Part shown: in pieces, positions 1-8,142 of the stretch
Layout: each line of letters starts with the position of its first letter
Numbering within the stretch: the first letter of the stretch is position 1
Assembly: GCA_031367325.1 (NCBI GenBank)
Contig: JANLPQ010000028.1
Location: 1-64,000, forward strand
From: JAAFIP01 sp031367325
Lineage (GTDB): Bacteria > Pseudomonadota > Gammaproteobacteria > Burkholderiales > Burkholderiaceae_C
Length of the DNA stretch: 64,000 nt
Direction: 5' to 3'
Notes under the pieces: model-generated
Databases searched by the model: none
Seen by the model: the letters and a program-made list of their open reading frames with translations, nothing else
What the model was told of the DNA's origin: nothing
Made by a program: the position numbers and the translations under genes

Positions 1-1
1 C

Positions 2-1006
2 TGCGCCAATGACTGGGCAGCTTACAAAATCCAGCGCTCCAACGCCTTTAAAAAACTGATCAATCACCCCAGCACGCCGCGCGGTGTGTACATGTATGGC
101 GGGGTGGGGCGCGGCAAAAGCTTTTTGATGGATTGCTTTTACAACGCGATGCCGATCAAACGCAAAACCCGGCTGCATTTTCATGAATTCATGCGGGAGG
201 TTCATGGAGAGCTCCGCGACCTGGCGGGCACAGTGAATCCGCTGGACGAGTTGGGCAAGCGCATGGCCAAGCGCTACAAGCTGATCTGCTTTGATGAGTT
301 TCATGTGGCTGAGATTACCGACGCCCTGATTCTGCACCGTCTGTTGAGCGCGTTGTTTGACAACGGTGTTGGCTTTGTCACCACGTCTAACTTCAAGCCT
401 GACGACTTGTACCCTGGCGGCATGCACCGCGACCGGATTTTGCCGGCCATTGCGCTGCTCAACCAGCATCTGGAGGTCATCAGTGTTGACAACGGTACCG
501 ACTACCGTCGCCGCACGCTGGAGCAGGTCAATCTGTACCACACGCCTTTGGGCGATCACGCTGATGATGAGATGACGCTGGCTTTTAATCGCTTGGCCGA
601 GTCGCAAGATGACAACCCGGTGCTGCAAATTGAGTCGCGGCAAATTTATGCACGTCGCAAGGCGGGCGGCTTGGTGTGGTTCGACTTTAAAACCCTGTGC
701 GGCGGGCCGCGCAGCCAAAACGATTACCTAGAGCTGGCCACGCAGTTTCACACCGTATTGCTCAGTAACGTGCCGCAAATGTTTGTACGCCATGCGTCAG
801 AAGCACGCAGGTTTACGTGGTTAATCGACGTGCTGTACGACCGCCGCGTCAAGCTGATCATGTCTGCAGCCGTACCGCCCGAGCAGCTGTACACCGAAGG
901 GCCGCTGGCGCACGAGTTTCCGCGCACGGCATCGCGTTTAAACGAGATGCAATCGACCGAGTATTTGGCGCTGGAGCGGCGCACAGTTGACACTACGCTG
1001 ACCTAA
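2..1006 (+). CDS. zapE: Cell division protein ZapE / AFG1-like ATPase (5' end outside window)
   Basis: The reading frame is already open at the left edge, so the N-terminus is missing; the first in-window start-like codon (GTG at 86) lies inside the conserved domain and is not the real start. The protein is an AFG1-type P-loop ATPase: Walker A GGVGRGKS is encoded at about 98-121 and Walker B LICFDEFHV at about 281-307. The C-terminal part (FDFKTLCGGPRSQNDYLELA, then RRFTWLIDVLYDRRVKL) is typical of the family. In bacteria ZapE acts at the division site on the FtsZ ring. In related genomes it follows the 2-oxoglutarate dehydrogenase genes, but that cannot be checked here. Confidence 0.93.
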   Translation, partial: CANDWAAYKIQRSNAFKKLINHPSTPRGVYMYGGVGRGKSFLMDCFYNAMPIKRKTRLHFHEFMREVHGELRDLAGTVNPLDELGKRMAKRYKLICFDEFHVAEITDALILHRLLSALFDNGVGFVTTSNFKPDDLYPGGMHRDRILPAIALLNQHLEVISVDNGTDYRRRTLEQVNLYHTPLGDHADDEMTLAFNRLAESQDDNPVLQIESRQIYARRKAGGLVWFDFKTLCGGPRSQNDYLELATQFHTVLLSNVPQMFVRHASEARRFTWLIDVLYDRRVKLIMSAAVPPEQLYTEGPLAHEFPRTASRLNEMQSTEYLALERRTVDTTLT

Positions 1007-1040
1007 ATCGCGTTACAAGCTCTGCAGCATAAAATAGCAT

Positions 1041-1769
1041 ATGGTTAACGTGTTATTGCATTTAAAGTGGCGGCGCATGCTAGCTATTAACTTCATAGCT
1101 GCCCAAGCATTTATTACGGGAGTTTCGGCCCAAAACACCATTCAAAACAGCCTTGAAACACAGGCCAACCCATCGCCCACCGCAAAGGCTGCACAGGGGT
1201 CTGCAGAGGACGCCGAGCGCCTGCGTATTGCCCAGCTGCGCGATGCAGCAGACGCAAACTATGAAACTGCCAAACAAACCTGTTACCAAAAATTTGCGGT
1301 TAACACCTGTATTGCCAAGGCGCGCGAAAAGCAGCGCAGTGAAGTCACCGTTTTAAAACGCCAAGAGGTGGCTTTAAACGACGCGGACCGCCAACGCCGT
1401 GGTGCTGAGCAACTGCAACGCACCGAAGCCAAAACCTCGCCCGAGGGGCAAGCGCAGGTTGCCGCGCAGCAAGGCGGTGCGCTAGCGGCTGCGGCACAGC
1501 CTGAAGACAAGCAAGCAGGCAAAGCAGCCGTACAGCAAAGCGCTGCGCAAACCGCCCAAACACGCAGTACGACCCTGCAACGCAAGCAAGCCGATGCCGC
1601 CAAGTCAACCACGCAGCGCCAAGCCGCAGCAACAGCCAAGGCCGCACAATCTAAAGCACGCTATGAAGCGCGTATGAAAGAAGCCGAAGAAAGGCGCGCA
1701 AAAATGTTGGCTAAACAGCCAACCAAGCTACCCGCTGCAGGGCTGCCTACACCACCTATCGCAAAATAA
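1041..1769 (+). CDS. Secreted Ala/Gln/Lys-rich coiled-coil protein of unknown function
   Basis: This 242-residue protein is not recognised as a family member. A basic start (KWRRM) is followed by a hydrophobic stretch ending in VSAQ, which reads as a signal peptide. Residues about 55-110 contain a Cys pair (TCYQKFAVNTCI) in a charged helical context. The remainder is low-complexity Ala, Gln, Lys and Arg and is strongly predicted to be helical or coiled coil. Periplasmic location is inferred. The hydrophobic core of the signal peptide is encoded by a degenerate copy of the dispersed palindromic element (1084-1120). It converges with the PP2C gene, 12 bases away. Low-complexity composition makes remote homology unreliable. 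Confidence 0.75.
   Translation: MVNVLLHLKWRRMLAINFIAAQAFITGVSAQNTIQNSLETQANPSPTAKAAQGSAEDAERLRIAQLRDAADANYETAKQTCYQKFAVNTCIAKAREKQRSEVTVLKRQEVALNDADRQRRGAEQLQRTEAKTSPEGQAQVAAQQGGALAAAAQPEDKQAGKAAVQQSAAQTAQTRSTTLQRKQADAAKSTTQRQAAATAKAAQSKARYEARMKEAEERRAKMLAKQPTKLPAAGLPTPPIAK
1084..1120 (+). repeat. Degenerate palindromic element, in-frame in a signal peptide
   Basis: CTATTAACTTCATAGCTGC matches the left half of intergenic copies such as the one at 19106. The core reads GCTGCCCAAGCA, so the TGA expected in this phase is CAA. It encodes INFIAAQAF of the secreted protein at 1041-1769. Confidence 0.65.
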
Positions 1770-1781
1770 GCAGCGGCGTAC

Positions 1782-2588
1782 TTACCGCAAGCTGCTCATC
1801 GACGGAATTTCTACGGGGCGCGCAACTTCGGGGCCTAGCGACTCTACCTTCACCACCACCAGTGACAAGTTATCTCCCGTACCCCGGCCACGGCTGCGGG
1901 CTTTGTCGATTAAAAACTCAGTGGCCTCACGCGGGGTAAGTGCTGACAACACCGAACCTAGCTCGGTATTGCTAAAGTAGTGCCACACACCGTCGCTGCA
2001 GGCCATTAGCGTGTCGCCTGGGCGCAGGGCGGGGACATAGTGCACGTCGATGACGGGGTCGTCCTCGGTGCCTAGGCAACCCATCAAAATATTCGACTGT
2101 GGGTGCACGTTGGCTTCTTCTTCGGTGATCTCGCCTTTGTCGACCAAGGTTTGCACATACGAATGGTCCATCGTGCGCTTGACCATTTTGTTGCCGTGGT
2201 AGTGGTAAATACGGCTGTCGCCTGCATGCACCCAATGGCAATCACCTGCAGGGTTGATTAAAAATGCACACAGCGTGCTGTGCGGCTCTTGCTCTGACGA
2301 GATGGCTGTCAGCTTAATAACAATATGCGCTTCTTGCACCAATTGGCGCAGCACAGACGGTGCGTCGTCTACCTCGGGCGAGTAGCGCTCAAACAGCTGG
2401 CGCGCGGTCATCATCACTTGGTCTGATGCCTTGCGCCCGCCGCTGCGGCCGCCCATGCCGTCTGCCACTACGGCCAGCATGCAGCCCACGTGGCGCGGGT
2501 GGTCTAGCAGTAAGACTTGGTCTTGTTGGTATTCACGGTCACCTTTGTGGATGCCGGTTGATGCAGTGATGCGAAATCCCTTGGCCAT
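1782..2588 (-). CDS. PP2C-family serine/threonine protein phosphatase
   Basis: This is a complete, soluble PPM/PP2C phosphatase of 268 residues. Metal-binding motifs are visible: D23 region (GDREYQQDQ), VVADGMGG at about 40-47, HAGDSRIY in the middle, CSDGVW, and GDNLSLVVV near the C-terminus. It would hydrolyse phosphoserine/phosphothreonine on proteins with Mg/Mn. I chose the ATG at 2588 (MAKGFRIT) because the domain begins at once after it; the frame also extends to a GTG at 2633, which would add a polar 15-residue leader. No kinase partner or type VI secretion gene is adjacent, so the substrate is unknown. It converges with the gene ending at 1769. Confidence 0.9.
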   Translation of the reverse strand: MAKGFRITASTGIHKGDREYQQDQVLLLDHPRHVGCMLAVVADGMGGRSGGRKASDQVMMTARQLFERYSPEVDDAPSVLRQLVQEAHIVIKLTAISSEQEPHSTLCAFLINPAGDCHWVHAGDSRIYHYHGNKMVKRTMDHSYVQTLVDKGEITEEEANVHPQSNILMGCLGTEDDPVIDVHYVPALRPGDTLMACSDGVWHYFSNTELGSVLSALTPREATEFLIDKARSRGRGTGDNLSLVVVKVESLGPEVARPVEIPSMSSLR

Positions 2589-2703
2589 AGTAGATGCGTC
2601 TTTAGTATTTGTCTCATTAGTGGGTGCATGCACAGGATAAACCGTGCGTTCACAGTGTATTGCAATTATTATCGAAGCTTAGCCCGTTTGCACACAGAAT
2701 ATT

Positions 2704-2916
2704 TTGGACTCTAACCTACATTTCCCATCCCGCCGCCTAATTGAGCTGCAAATGGAGCACGCTGACCTGAACGCCAGCATAGACCGCCTCTGCCTGCCCA
2801 CGGGCGAAGTGCTGCCTGACGAGCTGCTGCTGCGCCGCCTAAAAAAGCGCCGCTTGGCCCTGCGTGACCAAATAGCCCAGCTGCAAAGCACCATCGACGG
2901 AAACGAGCCCGCCTGA
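2704..2916 (+). CDS. Small DUF465 (YdcH-like) coiled-coil protein
   Basis: This 70-residue protein has the DUF465 pattern: an N-terminal helix with LIELQMEHADLNASIDRL and a C-terminal LLLRRLKKRRLALRDQIAQL helix, predicted to form an antiparallel coiled coil. The start is probably the TTG at 2704: an in-frame TAG at 2680-2682 limits upstream extension, and the next ATG (2752) would cut into the domain. Its TGA overlaps the ATG of the helicase gene (TGATG at 2914-2918), so translational coupling is likely. DUF465 function is not established. Confidence 0.8.
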   Translation: MDSNLHFPSRRLIELQMEHADLNASIDRLCLPTGEVLPDELLLRRLKKRRLALRDQIAQLQSTIDGNEPA

Positions 2917-4982
2917 TGGCCCTGCAAGACCAGGTACGCGCGGCATTTACCGCAGGCGGGGTGCTAGAACGCGCTACCGAACAGTTTGCCCCCCGCGCCG
3001 GCCAGCGCGACATGGCCATGGCCGTGGCCCAAACTATTGAGGACGGCGGCGCGCTGGTGGTGGAAGCTGGCACGGGCGTAGGTAAAACATTTGCTTACCT
3101 TGTGCCTGCGCTACTGTCGGGCGCACGCGTCATGGTGTCTACCGCCACTAAGGCACTGCAAGACCAATTGTTCGCCCGGGACATCCCGCGGCTGGTCAAG
3201 GCGCTGGGCCTGCCGGTACGCATTGCACTGCTAAAAGGCCGCAGCAGCTACCTATGCGTGCACCGCATGGGCCTGGCGCGGCACGAAACAGGCAGCGACC
3301 GCACGGCACAACGCACGCTAGCACGCATAGAAGAATGGGCGCAGGCCACCTTTACCGGCGATTTGGCCGAAATACCGGGCCTGGATGAACGCTCCAACGT
3401 GATTCCGCTGGTGACCTCTACCCGGGATAACTGCTTGGGCAGCCAATGCCCCAAGTTCAAAGTCTGCCACGTTAACCTAGCCCGGCGCGAAGCGCTGGCC
3501 GCTGATTTGGTAGTGGTCAACCACCATTTGTTCTTTGCCGATTTGGCCGTGCGCGAGTCGGGCATGGCCGAGCTGCTGCCCAGCGTGCGGGTGGCGATAT
3601 TTGACGAGGCGCACCAGTTGAACGAAACGGGTGTGCAGTTTTTGGGCAATAACTTGTCCACTGGCCAGTTGCTAGACTTTGCCCGCGACATGCTGGCGGC
3701 GGGTTTAACGCTGGCGCGCGGCCTGGTGGACTGGCAAAGCTTGGTAGGCGGGGTAGAGCGGTCTACCCGTGAACTACGGCTGGTGGTAGGCAAGCAACCC
3801 CCAAATGCCCGCGTACGCTGGAAAGGCCTAGCGCCCGAGAACTTGGCCGAAGCCCCCTGGACCCAAGCCCTGCTAGACCTAGACGCCGCGCTGGGCCTGG
3901 CCTGCGAGGGCCTGGCCACCGTAAGCGAGCTGGCCCCCGATTTTGTGCGCCTGCACGAGCGCGCCAGCATGCTGGCTGAGCACAGCTTGGCATTTACCAG
4001 GCCTTGTGCGGCAGGCGCAGTGCGCTGGCTAGACGTAGGCGTGCAACTGCGCTTGGTCGAGTCACCGCTAGACATTGCCGCTACGGTGCGCAAACGGCTG
4101 CTGGGCCTAGACAAAGACGGCGGCGCGCTAGCCTATCCTCAAGGCGCCAACGAAGCAGAAGACGCGGAGCGCCGCCAGCGCAGCTATATCTTTACCTCGG
4201 CCACGCTGGGCGATGACGACAAATTGAGCTGGTTTACCCAGCCCTGTGGCCTAGAAACTGCCCAAGTGCTGCAAGCCAGCAGCCCGTTTGACTACGCCAC
4301 CCAAGCCACCGTGTACGTGCCGCGCCACCTGCCGCAGCCCAAAGACGCCGGCCACACGCTGGCGGTGGCTGATTTGGTGTCAAAAGCCGTGCGCCGCCTA
4401 GGAGGCCGCACGCTGGTGCTAACCACCACGCTGCGCGCGCTCAAAACTATTGGCGACGATTTGACCGACAGCTTAGACGGCAGCGGCATCGTAGTGCTAG
4501 TGCAGGGCAGTGCGCCTAAGCGCGAGCTGGTAGAGCGGTTTAGGAACCAAGGCGGTGAGGTAGATGACAAACGCAAGGGCGGCAGTGAAGGCACCAAGGC
4601 AAGCCAACCGGGCTGCGTGCTAGTAGCGTCTGCCAGTTTTTGGGAAGGTATTGACGTACCCGGCGATGCACTGCAAATGGTCATCATCGACAAGCTACCT
4701 TTCCCACCGCCAGGCGACCCGCTGGTGGAGGCCAGAGCGCAAAAGCTAGAGGCCGAAGGCCGCAGCCCGTTTAATGACTACTTTATCCCCGAGGCCGCCG
4801 TATCGCTAAAACAAGGCGCTGGCCGCCTGATACGCCGCGAGACCGACTGCGGCATCTTGGTGGTGTGTGACACCCGTTTGGTACAAATGGGCTACGGCAA
4901 ACGCCTGTTGAACGCACTACCCCCGATGCGCCGTATTTTTACGCAAGATGAGTTTGACAGTGCGCTTGATGCGTTGCGTTAG
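2916..4982 (+). CDS. DinG/YoaA-type ATP-dependent DNA helicase with Fe-S cluster
   Basis: This 688-residue XPD-like superfamily 2 helicase has Walker A (EAGTGVGKT, residues 50-58) and a DEAH box at 230-233 within VAIFDEAHQLNE. Four cysteines, C114, C173, C178 and C184, have the arrangement of the 4Fe-4S ligands of XPD/DinG helicases. C-terminal helicase motifs are present (VLVASASFWEGIDVPGD and QGAGRLIRRETD). It should unwind DNA 5' to 3' during repair or R-loop removal. Length fits DinG/YoaA (about 640-720). DinG and YoaA cannot be separated with certainty by eye, so no symbol is given. Confidence 0.92.
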   Translation: MALQDQVRAAFTAGGVLERATEQFAPRAGQRDMAMAVAQTIEDGGALVVEAGTGVGKTFAYLVPALLSGARVMVSTATKALQDQLFARDIPRLVKALGLPVRIALLKGRSSYLCVHRMGLARHETGSDRTAQRTLARIEEWAQATFTGDLAEIPGLDERSNVIPLVTSTRDNCLGSQCPKFKVCHVNLARREALAADLVVVNHHLFFADLAVRESGMAELLPSVRVAIFDEAHQLNETGVQFLGNNLSTGQLLDFARDMLAAGLTLARGLVDWQSLVGGVERSTRELRLVVGKQPPNARVRWKGLAPENLAEAPWTQALLDLDAALGLACEGLATVSELAPDFVRLHERASMLAEHSLAFTRPCAAGAVRWLDVGVQLRLVESPLDIAATVRKRLLGLDKDGGALAYPQGANEAEDAERRQRSYIFTSATLGDDDKLSWFTQPCGLETAQVLQASSPFDYATQATVYVPRHLPQPKDAGHTLAVADLVSKAVRRLGGRTLVLTTTLRALKTIGDDLTDSLDGSGIVVLVQGSAPKRELVERFRNQGGEVDDKRKGGSEGTKASQPGCVLVASASFWEGIDVPGDALQMVIIDKLPFPPPGDPLVEARAQKLEAEGRSPFNDYFIPEAAVSLKQGAGRLIRRETDCGILVVCDTRLVQMGYGKRLLNALPPMRRIFTQDEFDSALDALR

Positions 4983-4995
4983 GTAATTATAAGTA

Positions 4996-5055
4996 CTATC
5001 AATTACATAGCTGCTTGAGCAGGATTTACTTGGGTTACAGGGCTAAATAGCATAA
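4996..5055 (+). repeat. Dispersed palindromic element (intergenic)
   Basis: This is a near-consensus copy with perfect core CTGCTTGAGCAG at 5011-5022, preceded by a CTATCAATTACATAG half and followed by GATTTACTTGGGTTACAGG. It lies in the 172-base gap after the helicase gene. No gene is seen in the gap. Confidence 0.85.
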
Positions 5056-5154
5056 AATAACTTACTAAAAACAAGCTGCAAAGCTTAGCAGAAAGAAAAC
5101 CTCCGCCGGCTAGGTAATCAGCAGCGCTTTGACACTACCAGCTGACTAACCACG

Positions 5155-6318
5155 CTAAAGCTTTTGCAGCCGCTCTAGCGCGCTGTGCAGCGTGGCGTCT
5201 TTCTTGGCAAAGCAAAAACGCACCACGCGCTGGTCAAAGCTGTTGCCGTAAAAGGCCGACAGCGGAATAGCCGCTACGCCGATTTCACTGGTCAACCACT
5301 TGCAAAACTCGGCCTCGCTTAAATCACTGACTGCGCTAATGTCAACACACTGAAAATAGCTGCCTTGCGTGTGCAGCGGCTTTAAGCGGGTTTTGCGAAT
5401 ACCGTCTAAAAATAAGTCGCGCTTACGCTGATAAAACGCTGGCAAATTGAGGTACGGCGCGGGGTTGGCCATGTAGCTGGCCAGTGCGTGCTGCACAGGC
5501 GTGTTAACGGTAAACACGTTGAACTGGTGCACTTTGCGAAACTCGGCCGTCAAGCTGGCAGGCGCGGCCACGGTGCCTACCTTCCAGCCCGTGACGTGGT
5601 AAGTTTTGCCAAAACTGCTCACCACAAACGCGCGCGCTGCCAGTCCCGCAAAGCGCGCCGCGCTCTCGTGCGGCTGGCCGTCAAACACCATGTGCTCGTA
5701 CACCTCGTCGCTGATCAGCAGCACATTGGTGGGTGCCAAGAGCTCTTGCAAACGCAGCATCTCGGCCCGGGTCCACACGGTGGCGCTAGGGTTGTGCGGG
5801 CTGTTGATCAAAATAGCGCGGGTTTTAGAGCTGATAGCGGCGCTGATTTTGTCAAAATCGGGCCTGAAAGTGCCTGGCGTCAAAGGCACGCGCACCACCG
5901 TGCCGCCTGCAAGCTCAATATTAGGCACATAGCTGTCGTAGCATGGCTCTAGCACTATCACCTCGTCGCCGGGGTGCACCACGGCAAATATGGCGGTAAT
6001 GATGGCTTGCGTAGCGCCTGCGGTGATGGTGATTTCAGCATTAGCGTCGTACTGCTTGCCGTGCAGCGCTAGCATTTTGGCAGCTACTGCAGCCCGCAGC
6101 GCGGGGATACCGGGCATGGGTGGGTATTGGTTGTGGCCCTGCGTCATGGCTTGGGTGACGGCGCTTACCAGCTGGGGGTCGCAGTCAAAATCTGGAAAGC
6201 CTTGGCCTAGATTGACCGCACCTTTCTCGGTCGCCAGCGCCGACATCACAGTAAATATAGTGGTGCCTACTTGGGGCAGTTTCGACTGCAGCGTGGGGGT
6301 GTGTTCTAGGGTGTGCAT
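5155..6318 (-). CDS. PLP-dependent aminotransferase, methionine aminotransferase type (YbdL-like)
   Basis: This is a fold-type I class I aminotransferase of 387 residues. SFGKTYHVTGWKVG contains the Schiff-base lysine (K238), NSPHNP begins at about 172, and SDEVY at 203-207 supplies the aspartate that contacts the PLP nitrogen. The N-terminal VNLGQGFPDFDCDP and overall length match methionine/2-oxoacid aminotransferases such as YbdL. It lies 40 bases downstream of cysB on the same strand, which fits a role in sulfur amino acid metabolism (inference). Kynurenine aminotransferase activity in the same family is a possible alternative. Confidence 0.87.
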   Translation of the reverse strand: MHTLEHTPTLQSKLPQVGTTIFTVMSALATEKGAVNLGQGFPDFDCDPQLVSAVTQAMTQGHNQYPPMPGIPALRAAVAAKMLALHGKQYDANAEITITAGATQAIITAIFAVVHPGDEVIVLEPCYDSYVPNIELAGGTVVRVPLTPGTFRPDFDKISAAISSKTRAILINSPHNPSATVWTRAEMLRLQELLAPTNVLLISDEVYEHMVFDGQPHESAARFAGLAARAFVVSSFGKTYHVTGWKVGTVAAPASLTAEFRKVHQFNVFTVNTPVQHALASYMANPAPYLNLPAFYQRKRDLFLDGIRKTRLKPLHTQGSYFQCVDISAVSDLSEAEFCKWLTSEIGVAAIPLSAFYGNSFDQRVVRFCFAKKDATLHSALERLQKL

Positions 6319-6358
6319 GGGGGTTCGCCTGTGCCTGTTAGGTTCGCTTACGCCTGTC

Positions 6359-7300
6359 TTACAGCTCGTAGTCGTCTACACTGCCGCTCATGGCGCGGTC
6401 AATCAGTTTGCGGTTCAAGCGGTCGCTCACCAGTTCGGCAAAGGTGTAGACAAAATTGCGCAAATATGCGCTGCGTTTAAAGGCTACGCGCGCCACATTT
6501 TTGCCAAACAAATGCCCTGCAGGTTTAACCACCAAATCGGTTGCGGGGTCATCTTTTACAGCCATCTCTGCCACGATGCCTATGCCCAGGCCAGTGCGTA
6601 CGTAGGTCTTAATCACGTCAGAGTCGATAGCTTCTAGCGCGATGCGGGGCGACAACTTTTTGGCCGCAAACGCCGCGTCAATTTTGGTGCGCCCGGTAAA
6701 CGATGGGTGGTAGGTAATGATAGGCTCAATGGCCAAATCTGCCAGCGTGATCTGGCTGACCTGCGCCAGCTTATGGTCGGCAGGCATTACCAGCATGTGT
6801 TGCCATTCATAACAGGGCAGGGTTACCAGCTCCGCATAGTCTGCTAGCGATTCAGTAGCTATACCGATCTCGGCCACTTCGTCGATCAGCATTTTGGCCA
6901 CTTGGCCCGGCGTACCTTGGTGCAAACTGATGTTAACTTTAGGAAACGCCTCGCGCAGCTTGGCAATGGGCTGGGGCAGCACGTAACGCGCTTGCGTGTG
7001 GGTAGTGGCAATGCTTAGCGTGCCGCTGTCTTGCAGGCTAAACTGTTCACCAATTTTTTTTAAATTGCCTACTTCGCGCATGATCTGCTCAACACTTTTG
7101 AGCACATGCATACCCGGCTCGGTAATGCGTTTAAGCCGCTTGCCGTGTCGCGCAAAAATCTCGATGCCCAGCTCTTCTTCCAGCTCAATAATGGCTTTGG
7201 ATACACCCGGCTGTGAGGTGTGCAGTGCCTTGGCGGCCTCGGTCAAATTAAGGTTGCGCCGCGCTGCCTCTTGAACAAAGCGGAATTGATGTAGGTTCAT
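6359..7300 (-). CDS. cysB: LysR-type regulator CysB
   Basis: This 313-residue LysR regulator has a winged helix at residues 1-60 (LTEAAKALHTSQPGVSKAII is the helix-turn-helix) and a periplasmic-binding-protein-like effector domain. T100-H101-T102-Q103 sits at the position of the N-acetylserine/sulfate-binding residues of CysB, which strongly separates it from other LysR proteins. It should control sulfate assimilation and cysteine synthesis genes. The downstream aminotransferase, 40 bases away, is probably co-transcribed. The start is the ATG at 7300; no cys biosynthetic genes are in the window. Confidence 0.93.
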   Translation of the reverse strand: MNLHQFRFVQEAARRNLNLTEAAKALHTSQPGVSKAIIELEEELGIEIFARHGKRLKRITEPGMHVLKSVEQIMREVGNLKKIGEQFSLQDSGTLSIATTHTQARYVLPQPIAKLREAFPKVNISLHQGTPGQVAKMLIDEVAEIGIATESLADYAELVTLPCYEWQHMLVMPADHKLAQVSQITLADLAIEPIITYHPSFTGRTKIDAAFAAKKLSPRIALEAIDSDVIKTYVRTGLGIGIVAEMAVKDDPATDLVVKPAGHLFGKNVARVAFKRSAYLRNFVYTFAELVSDRLNRKLIDRAMSGSVDDYEL

Positions 7301-7387
7301 ATCTAAATACAGCTAAAGAATGTATTTATTATGCCTTTAATCTTAATTAATGGCGTAATCTAGGCCCACGCCCTTTGCAAAAAGGCG

Positions 7388-7948
7388 TTATTTGCATTCA
7401 GACGCAATCACGTCGTCAACCCGTTTGTTACGCGCCACGCGCTCGGTGTCGCTCATAAACTCGCGCTCGCCCTTGTCGTTGGTCACGCCAATGCGCACGC
7501 CAGACGATAGTGAGGCTTTGGACTTTTTGGCCTCGGTGCAGTTGGTGGCTTGGGCTGCTGCAAATTTGTCTGTCTCAGCCTTCTTTTTTGCGGCTACTGC
7601 AGCTTCCAACTCTTTTTTCTTTTTGTCGGTGGCTACGTCTGCTGCGCTGCTGGCAGCGTTTTTGGGGGCTGCGGCTTTGGCCGCATCACTGGCAGCCTTG
7701 GCGGTATCGGCTATGGCTTTGTCTGCGGCGGTTTCTTCTTTGATGGGGGTGATGGTGGCTGGGCCCTTGCCTGCAGGTTGCTTAAAAATGCTTTTATCGG
7801 GAACGCTATTGGGCGGCGCTTGGTCGCTAAACACGCGGCGGCCGTCTTTGTCGGTCCAGCCCCATTGTGCGTGGGCTAGCGTGGTAGCGCCCAAGCTGAC
7901 GGTTAGCAGAGTGCATTGCAACAAATAAAATAATCTGGTTTTCATCAT
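7388..7948 (-). CDS. Secreted DUF4124-domain protein
   Basis: This 186-residue protein has a signal peptide (hydrophobic residues about 5-25, ending TLAHAQ) followed by a short DUF4124 domain, WGWTDKDGRRVFSDQAPPN. After that comes an Ala/Lys-rich, probably helical segment (about residues 65-130) and a C-terminal region with one Cys pair (TNCTEAKKS ... ASECK). DUF4124 proteins are common in beta- and gammaproteobacteria, are periplasmic, and have no assigned function. It is upstream of cysB on the same strand with an 87-base gap; an operon is not evident. Confidence 0.85.
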   Translation of the reverse strand: MMKTRLFYLLQCTLLTVSLGATTLAHAQWGWTDKDGRRVFSDQAPPNSVPDKSIFKQPAGKGPATITPIKEETAADKAIADTAKAASDAAKAAAPKNAASSAADVATDKKKKELEAAVAAKKKAETDKFAAAQATNCTEAKKSKASLSSGVRIGVTNDKGEREFMSDTERVARNKRVDDVIASECK

Positions 7949-8094
7949 AGAAGTGTAGCGTGGAGTGGTGAAAAAATGGTGGTAGGGCAGCGCTTTATAA
8001 AACCACTAAGCGGCTTAAAACCACCATTGGTCGCCGTGACCAATTGACTATAACGTACCCATAACGCATGTTCAACGCATCCAGGCCAATAGGG

Positions 8095-8121
8095 TTTACA
8101 CCCGTGGCGCGCGGGTACAAT
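8095..8121 (+). promoter_or_regulatory. Putative sigma-70 promoter of guaB
   Basis: TTTACA (8095-8100) and TACAAT (8116-8121) are separated by 15 bases, short of the ideal 17. The -10 is good, and a GGAG at 8131 lies 8 bases before the guaB ATG. This supports 8143, not the upstream in-frame ATG at 8068, as the start. Confidence 0.5.
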
Positions 8122-8142
8122 CTGTTTTTTGGAGCCTTTACT

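Noticed and set aside
7370..7390. CGCCCTTTGCAAAAAGGCG hairpin after the DUF4124 gene
   Set aside because: Weak stem with no T-run on the minus strand, so not called as a terminator.
8068..8142. Upstream in-frame ATG for guaB
   Set aside because: A promoter-like pair and a GGAG site lie between it and the ATG at 8143, and IMP dehydrogenases start MRLL/MRIx at the latter.
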